From positions 40,203,488 through 40,267,487 of the forward strand of contig CM073897.1 of NCBI GenBank assembly GCA_037176705.1: a DNA stretch of 64,000 nucleotides. Direction: 5' to 3'. A model generated the notes under the pieces. That model was not told the origin of the DNA. It made no database searches and saw only the letters and a list, made by a program, of their open reading frames with translations. Numbering within the stretch: the first letter of the stretch is position 1; the number at the start of each line of letters is the position of its first letter. The stretch is from Molossus alvarezi (lineage: Eukaryota > Chordata > Mammalia > Chiroptera > Molossidae). The position numbers and the translations under genes were made by a program. Below are positions 21,925 through 33,010 of this stretch, piece after piece.

Positions 21925-22052
21925 GGCCCTGGCCAGGTATCTCAGTTAGTCTGATAAACCAAGATTGAGAGTTCAATCCCTGGTCAGGGCACATGAAAGA
22001 ATCAAGTAATGAATTCATGAATAAGTGGAATAAGTGGAACAACACATTGATG

Positions 22053-22092
<40 letters not shown>

Positions 22093-22104
22093 ATCAACAA
22101 ATAA
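21925..22104 (+). mobile_element. VES-related SINE, GAACAACA variant
   Basis: Head 'ggccctggccaggtatctca', then 'aagtggaacaacacattgat' and a long (tc)n. Approximate TSD 'aaaagccatgga' / 'aaaagtcatgga' at 21910-21921 and 22105-22116. The same subtype is at 41685 and 59641. Confidence 0.8.
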
Positions 22105-23291
22105 AAAAGTCATGGACTTGAAACAAGTATTGGCAAGTCAAATGTTTAATAAAAAATTTCATAGCAGAATATATGAAGAACTCTCCAAATGTCGTATAAG
22201 AGGTCAAATAAATCAATAATAAACAGGCAAAAGATTTTTAGACACTTTGTCAAAGATTATATATGGATTGGTCAATAAGCATTTGTCATCCATTATTAGG
22301 GAAATATAAATAATGTAAGTTAAAACCACAAAAGATGCCACTACACACCTAGTAAAATGTCTAAAATTGAAAAGAATGACATTATTTGTTAGCGAGAATG
22401 TGGAGAAATTGGAAATGTCACACTACTGGTAGGCATGTAAAATGGTACAAAACCTTGGGAAAACATTCTGGCGATTTCTTACAAAGTTAAACACACCTTC
22501 CACTAACAGAGGCGTTACATACTTAGGTATTTACCAAAGGAAAATGAGAGAATATACCTATATGAAGACTAGAGATGAATGTTCATAGCAGCATTATTTG
22601 TAATACCCCCAAAGAGGAAACAACCCAAACGTCCATCAACCAGTGAATGAATATATCAGCTTTGGTGTAGCCATACAGCAGAATTTTACAATAAAAGGGA
22701 GTAAAAAGAAATGAGCTAATAACACACGCAGCAGTAAGAAGAATGTCATAATAATTATTCTAAGATAAAGAAGCCAAATTAAAAAAAAAAAGCACATACA
22801 CTCTGATTTTCATTTGTATAAAATTGTAGAAAGTAGAAACTAACCAATTAGCAATAGAAAACAAGTAGTTACCTGGGGGACAGGAAGAGGGCAGGGAGTG
22901 GGATTAAAAGGGGCAAGAGGAACTTTTGGGGTAATGAATATGTTCATTATCTTAATAGTGGTGGTGGTTTCATGACTATATACATATATTAAGGATTATC
23001 ATGTCATATACTCAAAACACAGAGGTTTGAAAGAGCTGAAAATTAGAGATTGAGATGGGCAATGGGCGGAGACAAAGCGAAGGTGGTGCACAGGACTTTC
23101 TCCAGCAGGCTCAGGGCCTTCGACTATGTTCTCAGGCAGCCTAGAGCCCTTGAAGGATGTTCCTGAGAAAGTGACATGACTTACATTTTAGCAACATTTG
23201 AAGAAGTGCTGATGGGGTTAGGGACTCATTCTGTAGCCATTAAAACACATTGGCCCACATTGACATGCAATCTAGTCTGGTGGCGGAGCTT

Positions 23292-23392
23292 TGCTTTAAA
23301 ACCAAGCCTTTCTGGGCTGTTTCCAGATCTTAGCTATTGCAAATAGTGCTGCTAAATCTGCAAACAGCCCAGAAAGGCTTGGTTTTAAAGCA
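23292..23392. repeat. Perfect 31-bp inverted repeat at an L1 inversion junction
   Basis: Positions 23292-23322 are exactly the reverse complement of 23362-23392, with a 39-base loop. The left arm covers target flank, TSD and the first bases of inverted L1. The right arm is a second, inverted copy of the same. Confidence 0.95.
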
Positions 23393-23818
23393 CTACTCTG
23401 ATGTGGTACATACACAATGGAGTACTATGCAGCTGTAAGAAAGAAAGAGTTCTTATCCTTTGAGACGACATGGAGGGACCTGGAGAGTATTATCCTAAGC
23501 AAAACAAGCCAAGCAGAGAAAGACAAATATCACATGATCTCACTTATTTGTGGAATATAATGAACATAACAGTCTGAGGAACGGGGTAGTCCCAGAGATG
23601 TGGAAGTGGGGTATAGACTGACAGTCCCCAGAAGAGGGCGTGGTAGGGGAGAGATAAACCACAGAACTTACATGCATGTGTGCATGAATAATGGACATGG
23701 GCAACAAAGCTGTGGACAGGGCGGGGAGGGAGGGATGAATCAGTGGGGAATAAAGGAGAAACATCTGTAACAAAAATAAAATTAAAAATAAATTAAAAAA
23801 TAAATGAAACCAAGCCTT
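23299..23818 (+). mobile_element. Young L1 3' stub with 5' inversion (twin priming) and TSD
   Basis: The sense L1 end runs from about 23402 ('gatgtggtacatacacaatg') to an A-rich tail at 23806 ('aggagaaacatctgtaac' shortly before it). In front lies about 40 bp of L1 ORF2 in inverse orientation, 23313-23352 ('ctgtttccagatcttagcta'), homologous to 44956-44996. The 12-bp TSD 'aaaccaagcctt' is at 23299-23310 and 23807-23818. Between the inverted and sense parts is extra sequence copied from the target flank (next entry). Confidence 0.92.
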
Positions 23819-24899
23819 ACTGATTTCAAAATTTGTTTCTCTTTCCTCTCCACAAACCTCCCCCACCAGGATACAAATCTCATTCTAAAGGTCAGTGGTG
23901 ATGAGGACTCAAGCAACCACATGAGAATTTCTAGGATTTTCCTCAAATCAGAATGTGGACAAGATATTATGCATTGCCAGGTCCTGCTGTGATGGTTCTT
24001 AATGGGAGCCGAGCAGGCTGTGCCGCTCATGGGTTACATTTACACTTCCTTTGAAAATATGAGTTGGAGTCTAAGATCATCCCCATAGCCACACAGATTA
24101 AACGTGATTTGAATGGCGGGTCACTCTCTTGCTTAGGGACAGTGGGTTCAGTAGTCCAGATGCCATGTGGAGGAACAGTGCTCCGTGTTAGTACAAGGAC
24201 AGCATCTCTAATCCAACCCAGATTAGGTTTCTTCTCCGGGAAGCAGTACGTGGACAGAGAGTAGAAGGCCAGAGTGCCAGACTTAATTTGGCAAAGGAGA
24301 GGTTAAATTTTAAAACGAGCAGTCTCGCTGGAAACATGAAAAGCAGTTACTCCTATTTCAGCCTGTTTGGAAATCTTTGAAGGAATTTGATGTTTTGACC
24401 ATCTGAAATAACAGTCAGTCATTCTGTGGCAAATGCATAGAAACCTACATGAAATTCTCATGTTTGGTTTTTCAAAACTGTTGAACAAAAACCCTCTTTG
24501 GACCTTGGCTAATAGTACTAATCGCAACTTTAGTAATAGACTTGTCATTTATCCTTTTTAGTATAAGTTGGGTGAGTCTGAAGACTGCTTAATCAATTTT
24601 CACACACAAGAATGAACAATGAGTATTTTAGACTTGTGACAGAATCATTCTTTTGCAGGCAAGGAAGAAAAGGGAATAAAAGTGGACCTAAGGATTAAGG
24701 AATGTGTCTCTAATTTGGCTACATTTTATTTAGGCTTAGAGAGAGAAAAGCAAGATTAATTTTCATTCACTCATTAGCTCTCATTCAGTTGTTTATTGAA
24801 CTTAATGTGCATGAAGCAGAACAGCCAGGATGCCGTGTGAAGAGGTCTGACTCTGTCCTGTTGTTTGTGGTGCTCATGGTGGAAATTAGCAGAGTAGAG
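23819..24899. other. Unique-looking sequence, no gene seen
   Basis: No repeat recognised. Short open frames at 23804-23992 and 24064-24264 (+) and 24303-24548 (-) lack supporting splice or domain evidence. Confidence 0.4.
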
Positions 24900-25380
24900 G
24901 GATTAAAATGCACGCCTTGGCTTTAGACAATACTAGGTTCAAATTCTGACTTTCCTCACACTGCCTCTGATAAACGTCTTTACAGGCCTAAGTGGTTTTT
25001 TTTATTTGTAATTAACTATACAGTAATACATACTTCAACGATTTCAGTGAGCATGACATGACGTTGTGCACCCGAGCTACTTGCCCTCTGCACATTATCG
25101 TTCCACACTGTAGGTTGCCGGGTGCAGTTGCGCGTATCATTGCGGCGTAGTGGGGTTATCTGTGGGTCAGGTACTTTGCTTGTGCAGTCTCACTTAGCCT
25201 CCATAATGATTCTCTATTATTTTCACTTTACCAGTGAGGAAGCTGAGGGACAGAACATTTTAAAAACTCTCTTTAAATCCTTTAATTCATAAGTGACAGA
25301 GTCAGGACTTAAATCACGTTCCCTCTAGTTTCCAGACCCAAGTGTTTTTCACTCAGCAATGCTGCTTTTCTATGTTAAAG
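24900..25380 (-). repeat. MIR-like relics flanking a CpG-bearing patch
   Basis: 25180-25375 is an inverted MIR ('ttcactttaccagtgaggaa', 'gacagagtcaggacttaaat'). 24900-25000 looks like part of a forward MIR ('ggttcaaattctgactttcc'). Between them, 25050-25160 holds about eight CpGs in 110 bp and is not assigned. An A19 run follows at 25382. Confidence 0.5.
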
Positions 25381-25839
25381 TGAAAAAAAAAAAAAAAAAA
25401 ACGCCATGAAAAATATTTATTTATTAGTGAAAATCCTGTGGGGCAGTTCTAACCACATCTGCATGTTTATATTGGTATCCATGTATAAAATTGAATTGTG
25501 AAAGCAAATGTAAATTTTCTTATTCAACAACGTGGTTTTCCAAAGAATTTCCCACTGAATATGCCCTTTCTTCTCATAAGTCTTTATATAGATGCCTTTT
25601 GTTTGAATTTTCCAGCCATGCTTATGGTGATTGCATGTGCTAAGCCAAACTTTAAGAGACTATTCTAAAAATAAAGAATCCTTCTTAAAATTACATGTGA
25701 AGTCTTATGCATTAAGCACAAATACCTAGAATCCCCTTTAAAAGTCTATGAAGCAGGACAGTCTGAGGCAAATGGCTCTATGACAGGCTGTATCAGACTT
25801 CGGTTAAGTAAGGTCATATAAAAGAGGCTAATTGAGGTC
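25381..25839. other. Unique-looking sequence, no gene seen
   Basis: Starts with a poly(A) run, otherwise unremarkable AT-rich DNA. Confidence 0.4.
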
Positions 25840-26035
25840 ATGGATTTTAGTAATCAGAGCTCCCCCTCAGTCTCTAGTTGTGTGGCCATGGGCAAGTTGG
25901 TCTTCCCGGTTCAGTTTTCTCAACTGTAAAGTAGAAATAGCACTTCTGCAAGAGGCTGTTTTAAGGATTCGGTGACACCGTGGTGCAGATTAATTAGCCC
26001 AGCTCCTGACAAGTAGCACTGAATAAAACGTGGAT
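25840..26035 (+). repeat. MIR SINE relic
   Basis: 'agttgtgtggccatgggcaa', 'gttttctcaactgtaaagta' and 'agcactgaataaa' follow MIR order. Confidence 0.7.
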
Positions 26036-26711
26036 GTGGTGGTGGGTGCTGTGTGGCTGTGTAGATCTCCACAGCCAGTTCTTTTCAAGTTCAAGCAAAA
26101 CATTCTAACAGCCAATTTACAAGGATAGATAAATCTATGAAATGATGTTTTGATGAAAAAGATTCTCTAATATGCTCTCCATTTTCATTTCTCTTTCAAT
26201 TCTTCCGATTGCTTCAAAGAGTTCTTCAACTGAGAGTTAATGCACATGTGAGAGCTCCTGGCAATCTTTACTGGATCAAAAGGGGTCTGGGGGAAAGACT
26301 AACATAGGTTCACAAGGTTATCAGCTCAACCTGAAATGTTGAATTCATCATATTGTACATTCACAGAAAAGACCTCTTTCATGAGAAGATAGTATAGCCC
26401 ACTATTTACATCTCAATTTCTAATATCATTCTCCAATAGAAGATATCAAAACTCCTTGGATAAATGGCTGGATTTAAAGCCAGGGCATAGAATACGTAAG
26501 AGAAACCTGTAGCATCACGTAGTGCCAACCAGTAAAGAACAGCTCAAAACACAAAATGATGAGGACACACCAAAAGCACACAGATGCCAGCAGGAAGAGT
26601 GTTCAATGGCCAAAGAAGGACTAATTTGAGTAACAAAATAAATAAGATACTATTGACGTATGTCCCTGAGCACAAAAGAAAGTCCATTCTGATATAAATA
26701 AATGATATAAT
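26036..26711. other. Unique-looking sequence, no gene seen
   Basis: Part of 26540-26700 may be a decayed LINE, but no family could be assigned. Confidence 0.4.
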
Positions 26712-26990
26712 AAAAACAGCATGCAGCCCTGGCTGGTTTTGCTCAATGGTTAGAGCATCGACCTGCGGTCCGGAGAGACCCGGGTTTGGTTCCCGCTAAG
26801 GGCATGTACCTTGGTTGCAGTTTGTCCCCAGCCCTGGTTGGGTCGTGTGGGTGGCAACCACTCGATGTGTCTCTTTCACGTCGATGTTTCTCTCTCTTTC
26901 TCTCTCTCTCCCTCTCACTCTATCTGAACAAAATATCGAAAAAAATGTCCTCGGGTGAGGATAAAAAAAAAAACAAAAAACAGCATGCAG
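26712..26990 (+). mobile_element. VES SINE, younger form, with TSD
   Basis: Body 26727-26975, 'gccctggctggttttgctca' to 'ctcgggtgaggataaa'. Perfect 15-bp TSD 'aaaaacagcatgcag' at 26712-26726 and 26976-26990. Confidence 0.96.
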
Positions 26991-27840
26991 AGGAATTTCA
27001 AATAATGAATATAAATACTCTCCCCACTACTCCTTAATTATGGATATGCTTAGTGACTTGCTTACAAAGGGTGCAGTATGAAAAGTGGGGGTGGGGAATG
27101 ACTGTACAGAGGAGAATTCTGGAAAGTGTTATTTTTGATAATTTTGTACCATATCCTTGTCAGGATCATAGAGGTATGTCTCACACAATTTTGAGATCCT
27201 AGGCAGAAGAGACCATGTGGGAAAGACTTTTGGAGACTGAACTAGGTGCCAGCCCTTCCTTTGGACAAGCACAAGTCCAAGGAAGAGTCAAATACAGGAA
27301 AAACTGTGAAACCATATAAAACAAGAGGTAGTTAAAAATGGGGAATGAATAAATGCTTACAATAATGTAATCTATTACTTATGTAGGTCAAGTTCCTGAA
27401 TGTGCTACTTAATTCCAATTACACTTACACAAGTGTTGTTTGCAACCTTCTCCCACTTCCCCGATGTAATGTTAGTTTCTACCACCTGCCTTGTTATTGG
27501 CCCTACTCTCTTTCTAAATTGCTGAGCAATGCAATTTCCCCCTTCTAATGCTTGTCAGTCTATTATGTTATAAATGTCAATGCCTAGAAGTAATTTTTGG
27601 AAAAAAAAAAAAAAGGGAAAATAAGAAAACACAGATTGGTTTGGACCTCCAGGGTATCAAAGGGGAGCACAGGCATGGCATGGAGTATTGGTGTTTCTTG
27701 GGTTAATTATGATATTTGAATTTCACTGTATTCATATCATTTGGGGGAGGGGGAAAGGAAGTTGCTTTTAATACAACTAACAGAACCCATAAAATGCATT
27801 TGTAAAATTTGATAAAAATCAAAATATATTATGAATTTAG
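26991..27840. other. Unique-looking sequence, no gene seen
   Basis: No repeats or exons recognised apart from short A runs. Confidence 0.4.
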
Positions 27841-28770
27841 AACAACTAGTTCCCAGGAGAATTAAAAAAGAAACTCACAGAGTAGAAAAAATAAAGATTT
27901 GTTGTTCATATGTCTGACAAAGGACTCGTGTCCAGAATATAAAAAGAACTACGTAAGTCAATAGAAAAACATGGACAAGTCAATAGAAAAACAAGCAAAG
28001 GACTGGGTATTTTATGAAAGAGGCTATCCAGATGACTATTGAAATGCATGAAAAACAATGTTCAACTTCATTTGTTGTCAGGGCATGTAAATTAAAAACA
28101 CAGTGCTATATTAACTACATTCCCACCAGAATGGCTAAGATAAACAACGTGGAAAATATCGAGTGTTGGCAAGAATGTGGATGAACCAGAACACTCCTTT
28201 ACTGCCAGGGGGATGGTAATTGTGTACATATACTTGGAAACTATTTGCCAATACCTACTAAAGCTGCACATATGCACAACCTCAGCAGTCTACTCCTAAT
28301 TGTATACCCATCAAAATACATACACGTTAACCAAAACCCACACGCTAGAATGTTTACCACAACTTGGTTCATAACATCCCCTAATTAGAAACTATACAAA
28401 TGTAAATCAGCAATAATATGAATGAATTAGCTATGCCATATAAATAGGGATACTATAAAGTAATGAGAACTGGATGATCTACATTTATATTCACAAATAG
28501 ATAAATCTCACAAACTTACTGTTGAGGGAAAACTCAGATAAGAGTACGTGCTGTTAAGGACCCATTTTGTAAAAGCAGGCAGACCCAATAACATATGTTG
28601 CTGGAATTTGGTATACATGTTACTCCTGGGGAAGGGGCAGGATAGTGACTGTATGAGAACACAAGGGGTATTGTTCTGTGTCTTGATTTGGGTGTTAGTT
28701 ACATGTGTGTGTTTAGTTGTGGAAATGTATTAACCTGTAGACTTGTGATATATAAGCAAATACTTCCAAC
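27841..28770 (+). mobile_element. Old L1 3' end
   Basis: 'ctgacaaaggactcgtgtcc', 'gaaatgcatgaaaaacaatg', 'gcaagaatgtggatgaacca' and 'attgtatacccatcaaaata' are successive L1 ORF2 C-terminal and 3'UTR landmarks. Diverged, with no TSD seen. Confidence 0.8.
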
Positions 28771-28919
28771 AGAAACACAAATTTACTGCTGCAGTACAGA
28801 TTCTTGTCCATTTCAGGTGTGGGCTGAGGAGGAGTGTTACCCACCCAGGTAGCACCTGTATGAGGTTGCACAGGAATGGAGACTACACAGGTGTGCTTGG
28901 GCCACTCAGTAGTTACCAT

Positions 28920-29350
28920 TAATAGAGAGTTATTCCAGACAATGTTCTGAGGATTTGACACACACAGGTCATTTAACCTGCACAACAATCTCAAGAGGTG
29001 GAAATGAACTTGATCTGCCCAACCTGGTGGTAGACTAGACTTATCCCTTGGTCAGTCTGACTTCAGAACTTTACCTTGGAAGGTTTTATTTGTTTATTTA
29101 TTGTTGTCATTGTTGTGCTTTTAATTTTAACATTTACTGGGTACCAAGTATGAGCCAGGAAGTCTATTAGACACTTGAAAATATATCATCTCACTAAGTT
29201 TTTATAACAACCCTGAGTTTGAAATTAAGTCCATTTTACAGATAAGAACACAAAGTCTCAAAGAGACCCAGGCACTTTCCCAAGTCCATCCAGCTAGAAT
29301 TGGAGCTGAGGTTTATCTGACTCTAAATGTAGGATCAATTCACTAAGCCC
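28920..29350 (-). repeat. Two MIR-like relics
   Basis: 28920-29060 ('ggtcatttaacctgcacaac') and 29120-29350 ('tactgggtaccaagtatgag', 'ccattttacagataagaaca', 'gaattggagctgaggtttat') both read as inverted MIR. Confidence 0.6.
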
Positions 29351-30309
29351 AGGGCCTTCACATTTTATGGTTCCAATAATTAAAATGTTAATGCAAAAAG
29401 TAATCATTTAAATGATGATATAAAGGGGAAACTTAATTTTGAACAAAATTAAATGAGTTTTGTGGCCAAAAACAATACCATGAACTTCTTTCTCATTTCT
29501 TTTCCCTTTTATTATAACTTGAAATTTAACCATGCACTTCAATCATTAATTTTTATTTATTATAACAATAGCAGTTACATGCCCAATGGGACTAAGCACT
29601 GAGGAACTAGGAAGGGGAACCTGCTCCGTCTGTCTTGAAGGACAGGCTGGGGTAGGTGGAGAGTACAGATTGAAATGTTGGAGATGGAGAGACAGGAAAG
29701 AAAAGGATATATAGTTAAAAGACCAGGTGGTTTGACAGATAAGCCCTAAAGTGGGCCCCCAAACCCAGTGAGAAGTGGGGCCCCATATGTTGATTCTTCG
29801 AGATCGTAGGAGACAAGGCAAGAAGAGAAAGGCAGTTAGGACTTCCAGGGGATGGAAATAACTAATGTAAAAACTGTAAACCTGACAGATCCTGGAGAAT
29901 TCTACCCCACTTTCAAGTATTTGTACTGAAATTGTGGTGAGTGGCTAGAGAGAGTGGCAGGGTCATGTGCTCTGAGACCTGAAACTTACAAAATCTGAGG
30001 AGCCCTGTTTTAGAAAAACACTCACAATGAGCTAAGGTAAAGCATATTTATTTTTCTTTAGAATGAGAAATTAATTTACAATAAATAACTGGATCCTTGG
30101 AGATTTAGGTGTCTTTCTTCCTGAATCAGAAACGCTTAAATGGAAATGCTTCCTTATCAACACTAAGTTCTGTCAGCCTATAATACTCCAAGCCATTTTT
30201 GGTACTCAGTACCCCATGCAAATTACATGACCTGAAAGTTTAAGTGACATAAACTTCATCACAAATCTGTCTCTGGAAGAAGGTGAAGCCAATCTGGCAT
30301 GAAGATAGA
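29351..30309. other. Unique-looking sequence, no gene seen
   Basis: A 91-codon minus-strand frame (29546-29821) has no recognisable content and no splice context. Confidence 0.4.
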
Positions 30310-30875
30310 ATTCTAGGATGGTCCCACCTGCCTAGTGAGCATACTCCATATAATCCTTCCCAGTGGGATTTATGAACATAATGCGTGTCAGAAATGATTA
30401 GGTTATATTATGTGGCAAAGGCAGGAGGATTTTGCAGATGTAATAAGGTATCAAATAGGTTGACTTTGAGTTAATCAAAAGAGATTACCCTGGGTGGTCC
30501 TGACCTAATCAGGTAAACACATAAAAGAGGTATGAGAAAGGTATTCCTGATGGCCTTTAAAAAGTAAGCTGCCATATTTTGAGAGGGCCAGATAGCAACA
30601 GAACTGTGAATAGATTCTGACATCCAGCAAGAAAATAGAGACCTCAGCCATACAGCAAGAAATTGAGTTGTGTGACTAACCATGTGAGCTTGGAATGGGA
30701 CCCAAGCTCCAAACAACTTGATTACAGTTTTGTGAGACTCTATGCAGAAGACCCCAAAAAAGTTGTGTCTGTACTCCTGACCCACAGAAACTGTAAAATA
30801 ATAAACATGTTGTATTACACTATTAGGTTTGTGATGACTTGTTATGCAGTGGTAGAAAACTAAATACATCAGTGA
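30310..30875 (+). mobile_element. MLT1-type LTR, solitary
   Basis: 'ttttgcagatgtaataaggt' in the left half, and the right end 'gaaactgtaaaataataaac' through 'ttatgcagtggtagaaaact' and 'aaatacatcagtg', match an MLT1 LTR in forward orientation. A piece of the same family recurs at 31880-31930. Confidence 0.75.
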
Positions 30876-31660
30876 TACAGGAGCAAGTGGAGCTTCCCAT
30901 GCACACTTTGAAATTCGTGGTGCTATAATGAATGTTGCTTCCACAAGACTGTTTCAACAAAAATTGTTTGACCTTCAAGTTCGTGACACTTGTAAATCTC
31001 TGAAATTTAGACTATGTTCCTTAAGTCTAGATACCCTGCTCTCTTTTCATTTCAAAGTGGACTGAATTCTGTATTAAAATTTCCTTTCCACGTCATATCG
31101 TTACAGAAAAGGAGATGACTTCTTCTCAGAAATGGTCTATCCATTTAGATTACCCACACCTCAAACACCTCTGCTGACCTGGGAGTTTTTGTTTAGGACT
31201 TGCAAATGCAATAGAAAGACATCAAATTATATCTACTACTAATTCCAAATTAACTCAAAGTATTTAATTAACACCTCTTCAAGCAGAAAAAAAAAAAAAA
31301 CAACACAAAAAACGCTAAAGTTATTTTTCACCAAAGGCAATGAAAACCACTTAAGAGATTTTAATAAATCAAATTGAAATCTTGTATCCATTCAAACTTT
31401 TTCACAATTAAGAATATTCAGGGTAGAGATGTATATAAAGCAATTAGCACCTCTGAGGAATGGGAGGGTTGCATACTAAGCAAAATTTGATTGAATGTTG
31501 AAGTGAGGCTGAAGCATTGCTTAATTGTAAATGAGTACCCCGGTCACTTGGGCATATGTTAAAACAAGAAGGGAAAATATGAAACCTGTGAGCCCACAAA
31601 AGACAGTTAAATCTGATGGTAAACTTAAGAAGCCTACTCAATACTAGGTTCTGAGGTCTT
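30876..31660. other. Unique-looking sequence, no gene seen
   Basis: No repeat or exon recognised. Confidence 0.4.
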
Positions 31661-31669
31661 TTAATTAAG

Positions 31670-31800
31670 TGGAGCTGGGTTCGTGGACACAATGGTTCTA
31701 TCATTAGTCAGATGATAGATAACCTGGACTAGGTCATTTGACTTCTTTGGGCCTTGTTTCCCTTGTTTGAACCAGAAATGATGTGTTATTCATATTAAAT
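31670..31800 (+). repeat. MIR-like fragment
   Basis: 'aacctggactaggtcatttg' followed by 'gggccttgtttcccttg' resembles the MIR core region. Confidence 0.45.
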
Positions 31801-31879
31801 TATTTTTTAATATTTAATTTTTTAAAATTAAATATATTTCCCCAAATATATTACTAGAATCACCTCTTCCTTGGGCTTT

Positions 31880-31930
31880 TGATATCCAAGAAAATAGAGA
31901 ACCCAGCCATACAACAAGAAACTGATTGAG
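31880..31930 (+). repeat. MLT1 LTR fragment (about 45 bp)
   Basis: 'gagaacccagccatacaaca' and flanking bases resemble 30622-30665 inside the MLT1 LTR 1.25 kb upstream. It is isolated from any other MLT1 sequence. Confidence 0.55.
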
Positions 31931-31950
31931 ATACACAGAGACCATTTTTA

Positions 31951-32183
31951 TTTATATATATTTTTAAAATACGTTTTTATTGATTTTAGAGAGAGGGGAA
32001 GGGAAAGGGAGAGAGGAGGAGGGAGAAACCTTGATGACAGAGAAACAACCATCAGTTGCCTCCTGTACAACCCCTGCTGGGGATCAAGCCAATAACTTGG
32101 GCATGTGTCCTGATGGGCAATTGAACCAGCGACTTCCTGGTGCATGGGTCGATGCTCAACTACTGAGCCACACCGGCAGGCCT
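31951..32183 (-). mobile_element. VES SINE (classical form) with TSD
   Basis: 'gtttttattgattttagaga' to 'ctactgagccacaccggcag'. TSD 'agagaccattttta' / 'agaaaccattttta' at 31937-31950 and 32184-32197. Confidence 0.92.
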
Positions 32184-32197
32184 AGAAACCATTTTTA

Positions 32198-32834
32198 AAT
32201 GCCAAATCCGTTTTAGAAAAGGCTTGGAATTAAATTTTTGTTTCTCAATTGTAGGATTTTTGAACTATTTTCTAGGCTGATGGGCCATGTGAATCTCCCA
32301 GGTGATTACCCTGTCAGCTCATTTGATGAAAGGATTTCCTATTCTTAGACAATATCTAGGAATCGTGTTGGAAAGCACCAGATAAGGTGATCTCTAAAGA
32401 CCTTGACAGCTCAGCATCCTCTGAATCTTGATCATCTTGTCTGTACTTTAGCTCTAGGTACACTTGTGAGCTGGAAAGGACGTTAATAGGCAAAGCACTT
32501 TGACAGTAATTTACTAAGTCTCCTTGATAAAGTCAAACATTTAATTAAATATGCATTAGTTTCAAACCTGAACCTTGTTAACTATGGATTTATTTCAAGC
32601 CTGTATGGAGGAATATTCCCTTTGCACATTCGCTTTATAGTTTCAGGTGTACACACCCACTTTTACCCTAAAAGTTTAAATTACTGAATTAAAAAAAAAA
32701 ACAATGCCTTTGGGACATTTTAGTCCCTTAGCTACTTCAGATATCCCTAAAATAAAAATTGCCAAGTTGATACAAGATTAAACTCCACACAATAAGAGCA
32801 CAATGATAGAAAGAAAAGAGTTTGGTGTGTTGTA
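32198..32834. other. Unique-looking sequence, no gene seen
   Basis: No repeat or exon recognised. Confidence 0.4.
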
Positions 32835-33010
32835 GGGGTAAATGGCTTTGGGATGGAATGACCTAGGGTTTCAATTCCGCCTTGTCACACCACCCGTGTG
32901 ACCTCGGGCAGGTGACTCACACACTTTAGGGTGAGTTATCCATATGCCTCCCATTGTTGGTGTAATCAGGCTGTCCGTTTACTGAGTGTGATTAAAATTC
33001 ATGAAGTAAT
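32835..33010 (+). repeat. MIR-like SINE relic
   Basis: 'gacctagggtttcaattccg' and 'cgtgtgacctcgggcaggtg' follow the MIR core. Confidence 0.6.

Larger units (their letters stand above)
17352..23030 (+). mobile_element. Old L1 (L1M-type), ORF2 and 3'UTR, heavily interrupted
   Basis: The endonuclease-to-RT region (e.g. 'ccatcatgcacctaataaaa', 'ctggagcagaatatacatta', 'gataaacctctagctagatt') reaches about 18822. ORF2 resumes near 20430 ('cccacaaagaaatttctaga') and runs through RT and C-terminal text ('gataaagaagccaaatta', 'cgtccatcaaccagtgaatg') to a 3'UTR. About 100 bp of L1 is missing at the break, where an MLT1 LTR and a second LTR now sit. All reading frames are destroyed. Confidence 0.8.

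Noticed and set aside
30471..30944. 157-codon minus-strand frame as a gene
   Set aside because: It lies across an MLT1 LTR, antisense to it, with no coding features or splice sites.
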